Below, piece by piece: positions 31,832 through 41,315 of a stretch of DNA of 64,000 nucleotides (positions are counted from its first letter, which is position 1; each line of letters starts with the position of its first letter). This DNA comes from Cohaesibacter sp. (GTDB lineage Bacteria > Pseudomonadota > Alphaproteobacteria > Rhizobiales > Cohaesibacteraceae). Position numbers and translations under genes: made by a program. Under the pieces are notes generated by a model. It did no database searches, had not been told where the DNA came from, and saw only the letters and a list, made by a program, of their open reading frames with translations. Location of the stretch: NCBI GenBank assembly GCA_025210795.1, contig JAOAQZ010000005.1, forward strand, positions 1-64,000, given 5' to 3'.

Positions 31832-32386
31832 TTATTTTCTGCAAATATCCGGGCCTTTTCTCAGCACCAAGCGATAGCCCCTCGGGCAGGTCAATTTGCG
31901 TATATTGGGTGCTGGAAGGATGACAGGGCCGCTTTGTGCCTGTCGCCATGAAATCTCGCAAACATCGCGCATGCGGTCTTTGGTGTCCCCGTCTGTGATT
32001 ATCTGATAAACGGCGCGCTGGCGATTGTTAGAGTCTTTCTTATAGGTAATGCAGACTGGTCGCGTAGATTTGGCCTTCTTTGCGCGGCAAGGCACGCCAC
32101 TGGCGACGCAGGTTTTGCGTGCACCACCTTTGCAGATGAGCTTGCGGCCGGGCACATGGGCCCATTGAGTATAGGCCGTATTTCCAAAGCGGCTAAAAGC
32201 AACATTGAGAAATGCTTGTACGGCATTTTTCTCTGCCTTACCCTGACGCAATGCAGATTTGCCTGTGGCCTTCATGATATGTACGCAGCCCTTGGCATTT
32301 GCCGGGTCTGTCATCATCAGCGGCATTAGGAGTATCGTCCCAAAGAACAGGCGCAGGGCCACGCTGGAATGATTTGAAATTCTCAT
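31832..32386 (-). CDS. Small Cys-rich secreted protein
   Basis: The protein of about 184 residues begins with a signal peptide and has many cysteines in the mature part (for example GCVHIMKATGK, CKGGARKTCVASGVPC and RKLTCPRGYRLVLRKGPDIC). It resembles the next protein upstream in its N-terminal portion, where both have an Ala/Lys helix with a Gly-Lys-x-Ala pattern before a Cys-containing hairpin. The ATG at 32386 has GGTGGG upstream. The family is unknown to me, and disulphides in the periplasm are likely. Confidence 0.6.
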   Translation of the reverse strand: MRISNHSSVALRLFFGTILLMPLMMTDPANAKGCVHIMKATGKSALRQGKAEKNAVQAFLNVAFSRFGNTAYTQWAHVPGRKLICKGGARKTCVASGVPCRAKKAKSTRPVCITYKKDSNNRQRAVYQIITDGDTKDRMRDVCEISWRQAQSGPVILPAPNIRKLTCPRGYRLVLRKGPDICRK

Positions 32387-32397
32387 GGCACCCACCT

Positions 32398-32790
32398 TTA
32401 TTTCTTGAACCATTTGCAGTGGTTGGCTTTGGCGGTTCTGTAATCTGGCTCAGGAAGGCATTTGTTATTGACGGAGAGAAAGTTTTTCGTCGGACGACGG
32501 CAAGGGTGAGCAGAAATAGTGCAGATATATGCTGTTCCCGTTGGCTCGCAGGTCTTGTTTTTTTCTGTTTTGATCGCGCGGGTCAGCCCCATAGTTTTGC
32601 CATATTTTGTTCGGGCGACATCAGCCCAAGCGCGTTTTGCCTTGCGGATGGCCTTGTTACGAGTATTTGCTTTCGCAACACCTTCTACCGCATAAACAGT
32701 GCAGACCTTGCCAAGGGCAAAGGATGGTGTGGTGGTAAACACAGACAAAACCACAGTCAGACCAGCTGCTAAAATGCATTCTTTCTTCAA
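32398..32790 (-). CDS. Small Cys-rich secreted protein, paralogue of its neighbour
   Basis: From the TTG at 32790 the protein has 130 residues with a signal peptide (LAAGLTVVLSVFTTTPSFA). GAGGTTAAG lies just upstream of that TTG, which decides the start over the frame's first ATG-like position. The mature part has an Ala/Lys-rich helix (AVEGVAKANTRNKAIRKAKR) and cysteines in KTCEPTGTAYICTISAHPC, like the next gene. The two probably arose by duplication. Function is unknown. Confidence 0.55.
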   Translation of the reverse strand: MKKECILAAGLTVVLSVFTTTPSFALGKVCTVYAVEGVAKANTRNKAIRKAKRAWADVARTKYGKTMGLTRAIKTEKNKTCEPTGTAYICTISAHPCRRPTKNFLSVNNKCLPEPDYRTAKANHCKWFKK

Positions 32791-33086
32791 TTGCTTAACC
32801 TCTTGATTTCTCGTCTTAACCTGACCGGTCGCCAGTCTGAAAGCCTCTGACGTGATCGCGCTACCCATGCCTTTCTAGGGGTAATTAAAGGGGGGCAAAG
32901 GGTCTATCTATGGAATTCCATATGAGCGCTGCAGCATTAGAGGTGTTGGTCTCTGACAAATATTTGATTTAACGAAAAAAATAAGGCCTTGAAACTCTGC
33001 TGCCTTTGAAGTGTAATTTAGGAAAAAATTGCACCGACTTACTCTTTCCTTTGGGAAAACGAATTTATTTCCTCGGAGCCAGACAA

Positions 33087-33842
33087 TTGCAAAAACCAAT
33101 TGCCGATGACCCGCTATTGTCCCTTACAGAAAGCCTTTCAGGTATCACTTGCGTGAATGAAGTTTGGCAAAGAGCTGGCAAATTTTTTGAAAGCAATGGC
33201 ATAGATTGCCCTATCTATATGTTCATGCGCCCCAGTGCGCCGCAACATCGCCCGTTGGCCTTGGCCAATATGCCCTCATGGTGGATGGATTATTATTTGG
33301 ATGAAGATCGCGCTCGTCATGACCCTTTTTTTAAAACCTGCACCACTTATACGGCGTTCATGACAGGGGCTGACTATTTGGATGATAATGTCCATATGCT
33401 GGAAAAGGATGAGATCCGTTTTATTCAAGAAGCATCCGAGACCGGTGTGCGCAGTGGCCTCTCCAGCCCAGTCAAGCTGATCAATCCTGGCCATTTTGGT
33501 GGCTGGAATTTTGGTTCCAGCCTGAAACGGGCCGAGTTTGACAAAATCACTCAGCTTCATGGTCAGACCTTGCGTCTGGCGGGCTTCATCATCCATGATC
33601 ATTTGCAGGAAGCTGCTTTTCGCCAGATTGATCAAAAACCTGCTGGACTCCTGTCCAGTCGCGAGCGCGAATGCTTGCTTTGGCTTGCGAGCGGCCTTAA
33701 GTCGGCCCAGATTGCCGAGCGCCTAAATCTTGCATTGGTCACCGTCGATATGCATTTCAAAAATGCCCGCAAGAAACTTAACGCAGCAACGCGAGAAGAA
33801 GCCTTGGCAAAAGCAATTATGAGCGGTGAAATCAGCCTGTAA
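33087..33842 (+). CDS. LuxR-type regulator, possible signal-binding variant
   Basis: The protein has an N-terminal region like autoinducer-binding domains and a C-terminal LuxR helix-turn-helix (LSSRERECLLWLASGLKSAQ, then IAERLNLALVTVDMHFKNAR). Of the signal-site residues, W66, Y70, D79 and P80 are in place, but the position of the last tryptophan is a glycine (G94). No luxI gene is near. I chose the TTG at 33087 because CGGAG lies eight bases upstream; the longer frame to 33006 also starts with TTG. It may answer to a different ligand or none, and it lies before the polysaccharide cluster, which it might control. Confidence 0.75.
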   Translation: MQKPIADDPLLSLTESLSGITCVNEVWQRAGKFFESNGIDCPIYMFMRPSAPQHRPLALANMPSWWMDYYLDEDRARHDPFFKTCTTYTAFMTGADYLDDNVHMLEKDEIRFIQEASETGVRSGLSSPVKLINPGHFGGWNFGSSLKRAEFDKITQLHGQTLRLAGFIIHDHLQEAAFRQIDQKPAGLLSSRERECLLWLASGLKSAQIAERLNLALVTVDMHFKNARKKLNAATREEALAKAIMSGEISL

Positions 33843-34144
33843 GGATGATCAATATTCTGAAGAATTTGATGTAAGGCAACTGGTTCAGACGGCAATCGGG
33901 AAACTTAAAAAAGTTGGAGAGCAAAAATTTGCTCCTGCTGTCTTGGAAATTGAACGGGCTTTTTCTGCCTAGTTACAGGCTTGCCTGTTTTGGGAATAGA
34001 TTTGGATCGGTTGACAGGTGCCAGACTTAAAGCGAGGGATGGTAAAGGAAAATTTCTGAAAAAATACATCCTTAACTGGCATTGCTGTCATGAAAGTGGT
34101 TGTATAGCGGCGTTCATAAAATCACTAATATTTTTGAGACAGCT
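33843..34144. other. Intergenic region before the polysaccharide cluster
   Basis: No gene is seen. The stretch contains a TTGACA hexamer near 34012-34020 that could be a -35 element, but I do not see a well-spaced -10. This is the likely promoter region of the gmd operon and may be a target of the LuxR-type protein upstream. Confidence 0.35.
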
Positions 34145-35260
34145 ATGAAAGCACTTATTACAGGGATTACGGGGCAGGATGGGTCTTATCTGGCTGAATT
34201 TTTGCTAGAAAAAGGCTATGAGGTGCATGGCATAAAACGCCGCTCATCGCAGTTTAACACCCAGCGCATTGATCATATTTATCAAGACCCTCATGTTTCC
34301 AACCCCAATCTTAAATTGCATTATGGGGATTTGACCGACAGCTCCAATCTGACCCGTATTTTAAGTGAGATTGAACCGGATGAGGTCTATAATCTGGGAG
34401 CGCAATCTCATGTTGCGGTTAGCTTTGAAGCGCCGGAATATACCGCAGATGTGGATGCCTTGGGCACCTTACGCCTGTTGGAGGCTATTCACTTTTTGGG
34501 GCTTGAGAAAAAGACCCGATTTTATCAGGCTTCGACTTCTGAGCTTTATGGGCTTGTTCAGGAAACACCTCAGCGTGAGACCACACCTTTTTATCCGCGG
34601 TCTCCCTATGCTGTGGCCAAACTGTATTCTTATTGGATTACGGTCAATTATCGTGAAGCATATGGGCTTTATGCCTGTAATGGTCTTCTCTTTAATCATG
34701 AAAGTCCGCGGCGGGGAGAGACATTTGTCACTCGCAAAACAACGCGCGGTCTTGCCATTATTGCGCAGGGGCTGGAGCAGTGTCTTTATATGGGCAATAT
34801 CGATGCTCTGCGCGACTGGGGGCATGCAAAGGATTATGTGCGGGCACAGTGGTTGATGCTTCAGCAGGAGATGGCTGAGGATTTTGTTATTGCCACCGGG
34901 CAGCAATATTCCGTGCGTGACTTCATTTGCTGGAGCGCTGAGGAATTGGGCATCACACTGCGCTTTGAAGGGGAAGGGATAGGCGAGGTTGGGATTGTTG
35001 AAGCGATTACCTCCAACAAAGCTCCGGCCCTTCATGTCGGTCAGACCATCTTGCGCATTGATCCGCGCTATTTCCGCCCTGCAGAAGTTGAAACCCTTTT
35101 GGGCGATCCATCAAAGGCGAGAGAAAAGCTTGGGTGGGAGCCGCAAATCAGTGTGCGGGATATGTGCCGCGAAATGGTCGAAGCCGATCTGCAAGATGCC
35201 AGACGCCATGCTCTTCTTAAAGATCACAATCTTGATCTTCCTGTTGCTATCGAAGGCTGA
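34145..35260 (+). CDS. gmd: GDP-mannose 4,6-dehydratase
   Basis: Gmd converts GDP-D-mannose to GDP-4-keto-6-deoxymannose with NADP. The 371-residue protein has the extended SDR pattern: [19 protein letters not shown] at the nucleotide site and [18 protein letters not shown], with the catalytic Ser, Tyr and Lys in ASTSELYG and [12 protein letters not shown]. The C-terminus has [15 protein letters not shown]. Start: the ATG at 34145, whose sequence [10 protein letters not shown] begins the fold; the frame upstream is not protein-like. It is the first gene of the polysaccharide cluster, directly followed by the fucose synthase. Confidence 0.97.
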   Translation: MKALITGITGQDGSYLAEFLLEKGYEVHGIKRRSSQFNTQRIDHIYQDPHVSNPNLKLHYGDLTDSSNLTRILSEIEPDEVYNLGAQSHVAVSFEAPEYTADVDALGTLRLLEAIHFLGLEKKTRFYQASTSELYGLVQETPQRETTPFYPRSPYAVAKLYSYWITVNYREAYGLYACNGLLFNHESPRRGETFVTRKTTRGLAIIAQGLEQCLYMGNIDALRDWGHAKDYVRAQWLMLQQEMAEDFVIATGQQYSVRDFICWSAEELGITLRFEGEGIGEVGIVEAITSNKAPALHVGQTILRIDPRYFRPAEVETLLGDPSKAREKLGWEPQISVRDMCREMVEADLQDARRHALLKDHNLDLPVAIEG

Positions 35261-35311
35261 CTTTCAAGTGATGGGTCACCGCGCTTTCCAATCTTTTAAA
35301 GGACTGGGATT

Positions 35312-36268
35312 ATGAAATATTACGTTGCGGGGCATCGGGGTATGGTGGGCAGCGCCATTCTGCGCCAGTTGAAACATCGCGGGGCTGAAGTCGTTGCGCG
35401 GACGCATGATGAGCTTGATTTGACCAATCAGGAGGCTGTTCGTCAGTTCTTTGCGCAAGAAAAGCCTGATGTGGTTATTTTGGCCGCCGCCAGAGTTGGG
35501 GGCATTCTGGCGAATGACACATATCCTGCTCAGTTTATCTATGACAATCTGATGATCGAGACCAATGTTATTCATCAAGCCTATTGTCATGGGGTGACCA
35601 AGCTTTTGTTTTTGGGCTCATCCTGCATCTATCCACGCATGGCTGAGCAACCCATGGCGGAAGAGGCGTTGCTGACGGGCATATTGGAGCCCACCAACGA
35701 GCCTTATGCTATTGCCAAAATTGCTGGCATCAAATTGTGCGAGAGTTACAATAGGCAATATGGGATGGACTATCGCTCTGTGATGCCGACCAATCTTTAT
35801 GGGACAGGGGATAACTTTCACCCTTCCAATTCCCATGTTTTGCCTGCTCTCATGCGCCGGTTTCATGAAGCGGCACAAGAGGGTGCAGATCATGTGACGA
35901 TTTGGGGGACGGGTAAGCCCATGCGGGAGTTTCTGCATGTGGATGATATGGCTGCTGCGTCCTTGTTTGTTCTCGACCTCGATCAGGATAAATACCAGTC
36001 CAATACCGAGCCGATGCTTTCTCATATCAATGTTGGCACTGGTGTCGATGTTTCTATTGCGCAGCTTGCCCAGCTGTTGGCAGAGGTAACCGGATTTAAA
36101 GGCGAGATCAGGTTTGATCTGTCAAAGCCTGATGGCACACCGAGAAAATTGATGAATGTGTCACGCCTTGGGCGTATGGGTTGGCATGCTTCCATATCTC
36201 TGGAAGATGGGATTGCCCAGACTTATCGGTGGTTTTTGGATCATCAAGATGGGTTGCGTAAAGGGTGA
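35312..36268 (+). CDS. fcl: GDP-L-fucose synthase
   Basis: Fcl epimerises and reduces the product of Gmd to GDP-L-fucose. The 318-residue protein has the nucleotide-binding [15 protein letters not shown], the [14 protein letters not shown] segment and the SDR catalytic part SSCIYPRM, then [10 protein letters not shown] with Tyr and Lys. [11 protein letters not shown] and [11 protein letters not shown] are also typical. It follows gmd and precedes manC, so the first three genes make the fucose donor from mannose-1-phosphate. Confidence 0.97.
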   Translation: MKYYVAGHRGMVGSAILRQLKHRGAEVVARTHDELDLTNQEAVRQFFAQEKPDVVILAAARVGGILANDTYPAQFIYDNLMIETNVIHQAYCHGVTKLLFLGSSCIYPRMAEQPMAEEALLTGILEPTNEPYAIAKIAGIKLCESYNRQYGMDYRSVMPTNLYGTGDNFHPSNSHVLPALMRRFHEAAQEGADHVTIWGTGKPMREFLHVDDMAAASLFVLDLDQDKYQSNTEPMLSHINVGTGVDVSIAQLAQLLAEVTGFKGEIRFDLSKPDGTPRKLMNVSRLGRMGWHASISLEDGIAQTYRWFLDHQDGLRKG

Positions 36269-36320
36269 GTTTTCGGATTTTCAAAAGATTGATTGATTTA
36301 TTGATATGTAAGGCAAAGCC

Positions 36321-37772
36321 ATGACTGAAACCTCGATCATTCATCCTGTTATTTTATGTGGTGGATCTGGAACCCGTCTTTGGCCACTGTCACGCAAAAG
36401 CTATCCCAAACAATTCTCGGCTTTGTTGGGCGAGGAAAGCCTTTTTCAAAAAAGCGTCGGGCGCCTAACAGGGGAGGGTTTTGCGCGCCCGGTCATCGTG
36501 ACCGGGGATCCTTTTCGGTTCATTGTGACCGAACAGCTTGCTGCAATTGAACAGGACCCTGCTGCCATCCTCATCGAGCCGCAAAGCAAAAATACGGCTC
36601 CTGCGGTTCTTGCTGCTGCTCTTTATTTGAGTGAAAAGGATCCCGATGCGCTCATGCTGGTGGCGCCGTCCGATCATGTGTTTCGCAATGAAGAGGCTTT
36701 TCGCAAGACTGTAAAGGCTGCGGTGCCTGCCGCTCTTTCAGGGGATTTGGTGACATTTGGTATTCAGCCAACCAAACCTGAGACCGGATATGGTTATCTG
36801 GAGCTGACGGGTGCGATTGCAGCCGGTAAGGAAGGAGCGGAGATACCTTCCGAGCCTCAACCTTTGCGCCGTTTTGTCGAAAAACCAGATTTTGAGACTG
36901 CAAAGGCCATGCTTGCGGCTGGCTCTTTTCTTTGGAATGCGGGGATTTTCCTATTCTCTGTCAAAGCTATCTTAAAAGCGTTTGGACTTCACGCACCTGG
37001 CCTTGTGCCTCAATGTGAAGCCTCGATTAAAGAGGCACATATGGATTTGGCTTTTCTGCGTTTGGCCCCTGATCCATGGGCCGAACTTGAGGATATTTCC
37101 ATTGATTATGCGGTAATGGAGAAGGCAGATAATCTGTCGGTTATGCCCTTTTTTGCGGGATGGTCTGATCTTGGCAGTTGGGAGGCGGTGTGGCAGGAAA
37201 GCAAGCCTGATGAAGAGGGGAATGTGGTCTCTGATCATGCTCAGGCTATTGACTGCAAGGATAGTCTTTTGCGCTCGGAAAGCGAAGGACAAGAGCTTGT
37301 CGGGATCGGGCTTGATAATCTTGTTGCCATTGCCATGCCGGATGCTGTGGTTGTGGCTCCCAAATCCCAAAGCCAGCGGATAAAAGAGGCTGTTTCTGCT
37401 CTAAAAGCCAAACAGGCCCGGCAGGCAACGGATTTCCCGCGTGATCACCGGCCGTGGGGCTGGTTTGAGAGTCTTGCAATTTCTGAGCGCTTTCAGGTCA
37501 AACGTATTGTTGTTCATCCGGGGGCTGCTCTTAGTCTGCAAAGTCATCATCACCGGGCTGAACACTGGATTGTGGTCGCGGGCACGGCCCGCATTACGAT
37601 CGGTGAAGAGGTAAAGCTCGTGACCGAAAATGAATCGGTCTATATTCCTCTTGGCACCATTCATCGCCTTGAAAATCCAGGAAAGGTGCCGATGGTGCTG
37701 ATTGAGGTCCAAACCGGCGCCTATCTCGGCGAAGATGATATTATTCGTTATGACGATGTTTATCATCGGTGA
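36321..37772 (+). CDS. manC: Mannose-1-phosphate guanylyltransferase/mannose-6-phosphate isomerase
   Basis: This 483-residue bifunctional enzyme makes GDP-mannose. The nucleotidyltransferase part (about 1-340) begins with CGGSGTRLWPLSRKSYPKQ and contains FVEKPDFETAKAM and WNAGIFLFS. The C-terminal cupin (about 370-483) has the isomerase motifs PWGWFESL, LQSHHHRAEHWIVVAGTA and VYIPLGTIHRLENPG. It supplies substrate to Gmd, so its placement with gmd and fcl agrees. Type II PMI-GMP enzymes of this length are usual in capsule and exopolysaccharide loci. Confidence 0.97.
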   Translation: MTETSIIHPVILCGGSGTRLWPLSRKSYPKQFSALLGEESLFQKSVGRLTGEGFARPVIVTGDPFRFIVTEQLAAIEQDPAAILIEPQSKNTAPAVLAAALYLSEKDPDALMLVAPSDHVFRNEEAFRKTVKAAVPAALSGDLVTFGIQPTKPETGYGYLELTGAIAAGKEGAEIPSEPQPLRRFVEKPDFETAKAMLAAGSFLWNAGIFLFSVKAILKAFGLHAPGLVPQCEASIKEAHMDLAFLRLAPDPWAELEDISIDYAVMEKADNLSVMPFFAGWSDLGSWEAVWQESKPDEEGNVVSDHAQAIDCKDSLLRSESEGQELVGIGLDNLVAIAMPDAVVVAPKSQSQRIKEAVSALKAKQARQATDFPRDHRPWGWFESLAISERFQVKRIVVHPGAALSLQSHHHRAEHWIVVAGTARITIGEEVKLVTENESVYIPLGTIHRLENPGKVPMVLIEVQTGAYLGEDDIIRYDDVYHR

Positions 37773-37807
37773 GGGAAGCCGGTGCTCCTAGATAAGGAAA
37801 TCAGACT

Positions 37808-39157
37808 GTGACGCTGAAGACCTCTTCGTTCTTTCGTTATGCCAGAGATAGATTAAGATCAAATCCTATTTCCTCAACCGTGTTGTTTGGTGTTTCAGCC
37901 AGCGGCGTTAGAGCTGCTGTTTCGTTGATAACAGTCCCTGTTCTTATCGGCTATCTTGGTGTTGGAGGATATGGATTTTGGCTTATTGCTCTTTCCTTAA
38001 TGGGAATGATGAGTGTTGTTAATCAAGGTATGTCTTCTGCAATCATCACTGCAATTGGTAGGCTTAATATAGATGAGGAGCGTGATGAAGAAAGCTCTCT
38101 CGCCTCCACATCTATGGTTTTATCATTTGGCCTGGGAATTCTGTTCGCACTTGTTGCGTTGCCGCTTGTCACTCTTATTGATTGGGGGAATTTGTTTTCA
38201 GTTCCAGAAGCTTTGTCTGATCAAGATGTTGCTTTGTTTATGGCTGTGCTTTGTTGTGCTGTATCTGGCGGCTTTGTATCAGCCGTTCCTAAATCTGTCC
38301 TCAATGGACTTATGAAAGGCTATGTTGTTCATAATATTGATATAATTTCTGTATTGATATCAGCAGGGCTGCTCTATTTATTTGTTTGGCTTGACTATCC
38401 AATTCATGTTTTGGGTGCTGTTTTTCTGTTTCCTCCCATCATTGTGGGTTTGGTTGCTGCAAGTTATTTTGCTTATCGCAATCATGTCTATGTTTGGAAG
38501 TTCCAGCTGTTTAATCAGCAATATGCCAGGAATATTTTATCTGAAGGTGGGAAGCTGACACTCAATCAGCTTTCATTTTCTCTAGCTGCTCAGACGGACT
38601 TGCTTTTAATTGGTTTGATCTCAGGTGCGAGTGCTGGAGCTGTCTATGGTGTTGCGCATAGATTGTATGGATTGTTGCTTCTTTTTATAAACATTCTTAC
38701 GTCTTCCTTGTGGCCAGCTTTATGCAAGGCCGATAGCGAAGGGCGATCAAGATGGGTGCGGTCGACCTATTTTATAACTCTATCCGGCTCCTTTTTGTTT
38801 ATGTTGATTGCCGTCGTTTTTCTTACCTATTTTTTTGATGATATTGTGGTGTTCTGGATTGGTGATGTTCTGACGATTGATGCGCTTCTTGCCTATGGTA
38901 TGGCGTGCTGGGTGTTGGTTACGGTTATTGAGAGCACGAATGCCATGCTGTTAAAGGCGCTGAACAGGACAAGCTTGCTTGCCGGGCTTACCTTTATGAT
39001 GATGTTACTCAATGTGCCAATTTCGGTTTTTCTTATTTTTCAGATTGGCGCAGCAGGGGCAATTTGGGGTACGGTTCTGTCATACTTCATCTGTCTGAAC
39101 CTTCCATATATTTTTATTTATCCAACTTTGTTTTCTGGAAGATTTAATGTTAGGTAG
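37808..39157 (+). CDS. Polysaccharide flippase (Wzx-like)
   Basis: The 449-residue protein has about twelve hydrophobic segments spread along its length, as in Wzx/MATE-type exporters, which flip undecaprenyl-linked repeat units over the inner membrane. No enzyme motif is present. The GTG at 37808 is taken as the start. It is followed by a polymerase-like membrane protein, consistent with a Wzx/Wzy-dependent pathway. Individual Wzx proteins share little sequence identity, so the name rests on topology and position. Confidence 0.82.
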   Translation: MTLKTSSFFRYARDRLRSNPISSTVLFGVSASGVRAAVSLITVPVLIGYLGVGGYGFWLIALSLMGMMSVVNQGMSSAIITAIGRLNIDEERDEESSLASTSMVLSFGLGILFALVALPLVTLIDWGNLFSVPEALSDQDVALFMAVLCCAVSGGFVSAVPKSVLNGLMKGYVVHNIDIISVLISAGLLYLFVWLDYPIHVLGAVFLFPPIIVGLVAASYFAYRNHVYVWKFQLFNQQYARNILSEGGKLTLNQLSFSLAAQTDLLLIGLISGASAGAVYGVAHRLYGLLLLFINILTSSLWPALCKADSEGRSRWVRSTYFITLSGSFLFMLIAVVFLTYFFDDIVVFWIGDVLTIDALLAYGMACWVLVTVIESTNAMLLKALNRTSLLAGLTFMMMLLNVPISVFLIFQIGAAGAIWGTVLSYFICLNLPYIFIYPTLFSGRFNVR

Positions 39158-39191
39158 TTGGGTTAATTAATAAATTTTTGAAGCCAATATT

Positions 39192-40514
39192 ATGTCGAAT
39201 GTTTATGCTACTTTGACACATACTGCAGGTATCCATCGAAAGACGGCGACTTGGTGGGCACACTGGTTGGTCGGGCTTTATGCTTTTGGATGGTCTGTGA
39301 CGCTGGAGCTTGGGGTGCGTCTCTATGTGGCTGAAGTGATTGCTTTGATTGGGGTGCTCTTTGTTGTGAGCAGGCCTAGGATCGCATATCACGGATTTCT
39401 CGTTAAAATAATATTCGCCTATTTTTTATGGGTTTTTGCTATAATTTTTTCCGATCTAGTCAATGATGTTGCTGTTTTTGACACCATCAAAGCTTTATCG
39501 ACACCGATGTTGGGGGGCATCTCCCTTATTTTTCTTGTTTGCCTTATTTCGCGAGACAATAAAACAATACTGACATTTCTGATTTTTACCATTATTGGCA
39601 AGCTATTGCTGGGAGAGGCCGGTTATAAAGATCAGATCTCCGAAACAGGGTGGAGCTTGGAAGCCGTCAGTCAAAATACAAATTACTTCAAAATTTATTT
39701 TGCACCATTTTTGACGCCAATTATTATATTGGCAGGATTTTATCTATATAAAATTAGCAAATTTTATCTATTCTTGCTGTATTTTATATCTTCTTTATTT
39801 TATTTTTATTTGGATTCTAGATCTCTTGGTCTTATTTTGGCTCTGTCTTCTCTGTATGTTATTTTTATTTCATATAAATTTGATGTGCGTAAGCTAGTCC
39901 TATATTTCCCTTTATTCTTTGCTTTCCTATACTTCTTGTATGCAGGATATGTTGGTTATTCTCTGTCTTTTAATGAGATGGGGCACAATGCCTTGCAGCT
40001 GCAAAGATTGGATAACCCCTATAACCCGTTTGCACTATTGATGCAGGGGCGCTCTGAATGGCTGATCGCTGTTGATGCTATTTGGGAAAAACCAATCATT
40101 GGGCACGGTTCTTGGGCTTCTGATATCGATAACAAGTATACTTATCTACGTGCCTTGCGAGCCGGGGCTGACTGGTCGACAATTAATCAGATACTCGATC
40201 GTTATCAGATGAATGTGATACCCGTTCATTCGGTGCTAATGGCAGCCTGGATTTGGTGCGGACTATTGGGCTTTATTGCGTCTGTTTTTATTTTAAAACC
40301 GGTTGTTCACATGATGATTGCTATACCGGCTGTTAAATCTCCCTATATTCCAGTTGTTGTGTTTTACACATTGATGATTGTGTGGGATTTTTTCTTTAGC
40401 CCACCGCAATCTATCCGGCTAAACTTTCCGCATGCTTTGGCTTTCCTTATTGTTCTGACTGCTCCTTATTTTAAGAGAAAAAGTCTTTTATATCAGGATA
40501 TTAGAAAGATATGA
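39192..40514 (+). CDS. O-antigen ligase/polymerase-like membrane protein (Wzy-like)
   Basis: This 440-residue hydrophobic protein has about ten membrane segments and a long extracytoplasmic loop in its second half (roughly residues 255-345, containing QGRSEWLIAVDAIWEKPIIG and the preceding NPFALLMQG). This pattern is usual in Wzy polymerases and O-antigen ligases, and the motif around GHGSW is similar to WaaL/Wzy active regions. It lies between the flippase and glycosyltransferases. Polymerase is more likely than ligase in this setting. Confidence 0.75.
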   Translation: MSNVYATLTHTAGIHRKTATWWAHWLVGLYAFGWSVTLELGVRLYVAEVIALIGVLFVVSRPRIAYHGFLVKIIFAYFLWVFAIIFSDLVNDVAVFDTIKALSTPMLGGISLIFLVCLISRDNKTILTFLIFTIIGKLLLGEAGYKDQISETGWSLEAVSQNTNYFKIYFAPFLTPIIILAGFYLYKISKFYLFLLYFISSLFYFYLDSRSLGLILALSSLYVIFISYKFDVRKLVLYFPLFFAFLYFLYAGYVGYSLSFNEMGHNALQLQRLDNPYNPFALLMQGRSEWLIAVDAIWEKPIIGHGSWASDIDNKYTYLRALRAGADWSTINQILDRYQMNVIPVHSVLMAAWIWCGLLGFIASVFILKPVVHMMIAIPAVKSPYIPVVVFYTLMIVWDFFFSPPQSIRLNFPHALAFLIVLTAPYFKRKSLLYQDIRKI

Positions 40515-41308
40515 AAATTTCTGTTGTTACAATCTCTTTTAATCAAGCCAAGTTCTTGTCTGATTGCATTCAGTCCGTGGCGCAACAGGAAGGGCCGTGG
40601 GAGCATATTATTGTCGATCCCGGATCAACAGATGGATCAAGAGAGCTTATTGATCGTCACATAGATCATTTTTCGCATATTGTTTACGAAAAGGATCAGG
40701 GACCGGCGGACGGCTTGAATCGCGGCTTTGCGCGAGCAACGGGTGAGATTTTCTATTATCTGAATTCAGATGACATTTTGCTGCCTGATGCATTTCGTGA
40801 GATACGCTCCTTATTTGAAGCAAATCCCCAAAGTGATGTTATTGCAGGGGGTGGATATATCTTAGATGCGGATGGCGGCATTCGCCGAAGAGTGTGGTCC
40901 GATAATGTGAGCAGGCTTGGTCTTGCTTATGGTGGATCGATATTGATCCAACCTTCAACTTTCTTTCGACGCGAGACCTTCCAGAAAACTGCCGGTTTTA
41001 ACGTCTCTAATCGTTGTGATTGGGATGGCGAACTGGTTGTGGATTTGTTTGAGAGTGGGGCACAGTTTAAACGGGTTGATCATATCTGGTCCGGCTTCCG
41101 CCTCCATGGAGAGAGTATCACCGGGTCTGACCAATTGAGTGATGAAATTGTTGCTTCGGGCAGGAACAGGTTCACCCGACTAATGGGAAGAAACCCGAAG
41201 TGGTTTGATAAGTGGATTGTTCAGGGCTTTAGGATTATGCGGATTCTAAAGAAGCCTGTTATTCTTATCGAGCGTTTGAATGGTGGCAAGGTGCGTGGTG
41301 GTGCTTAA
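40511..41308 (+). CDS. Family 2 glycosyltransferase
   Basis: The 265-residue enzyme has the GT-A fold of family 2: VTISFNQAKFLSDCI at the N-terminus, IIVDPGSTDGSRELI, and the metal-binding NSDDILLPDA (DxD-like). A C-terminal half with DWDGELVVDLFE and FRLHGES follows. It should transfer a sugar from a nucleotide donor to a lipid-linked chain at the membrane. Its start overlaps the stop of the polymerase-like gene, so the two are co-translated. Donor and linkage are unknown. Confidence 0.9.
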   Translation: MKISVVTISFNQAKFLSDCIQSVAQQEGPWEHIIVDPGSTDGSRELIDRHIDHFSHIVYEKDQGPADGLNRGFARATGEIFYYLNSDDILLPDAFREIRSLFEANPQSDVIAGGGYILDADGGIRRRVWSDNVSRLGLAYGGSILIQPSTFFRRETFQKTAGFNVSNRCDWDGELVVDLFESGAQFKRVDHIWSGFRLHGESITGSDQLSDEIVASGRNRFTRLMGRNPKWFDKWIVQGFRIMRILKKPVILIERLNGGKVRGGA

Positions 41309-41315
41309 GTCTGCA

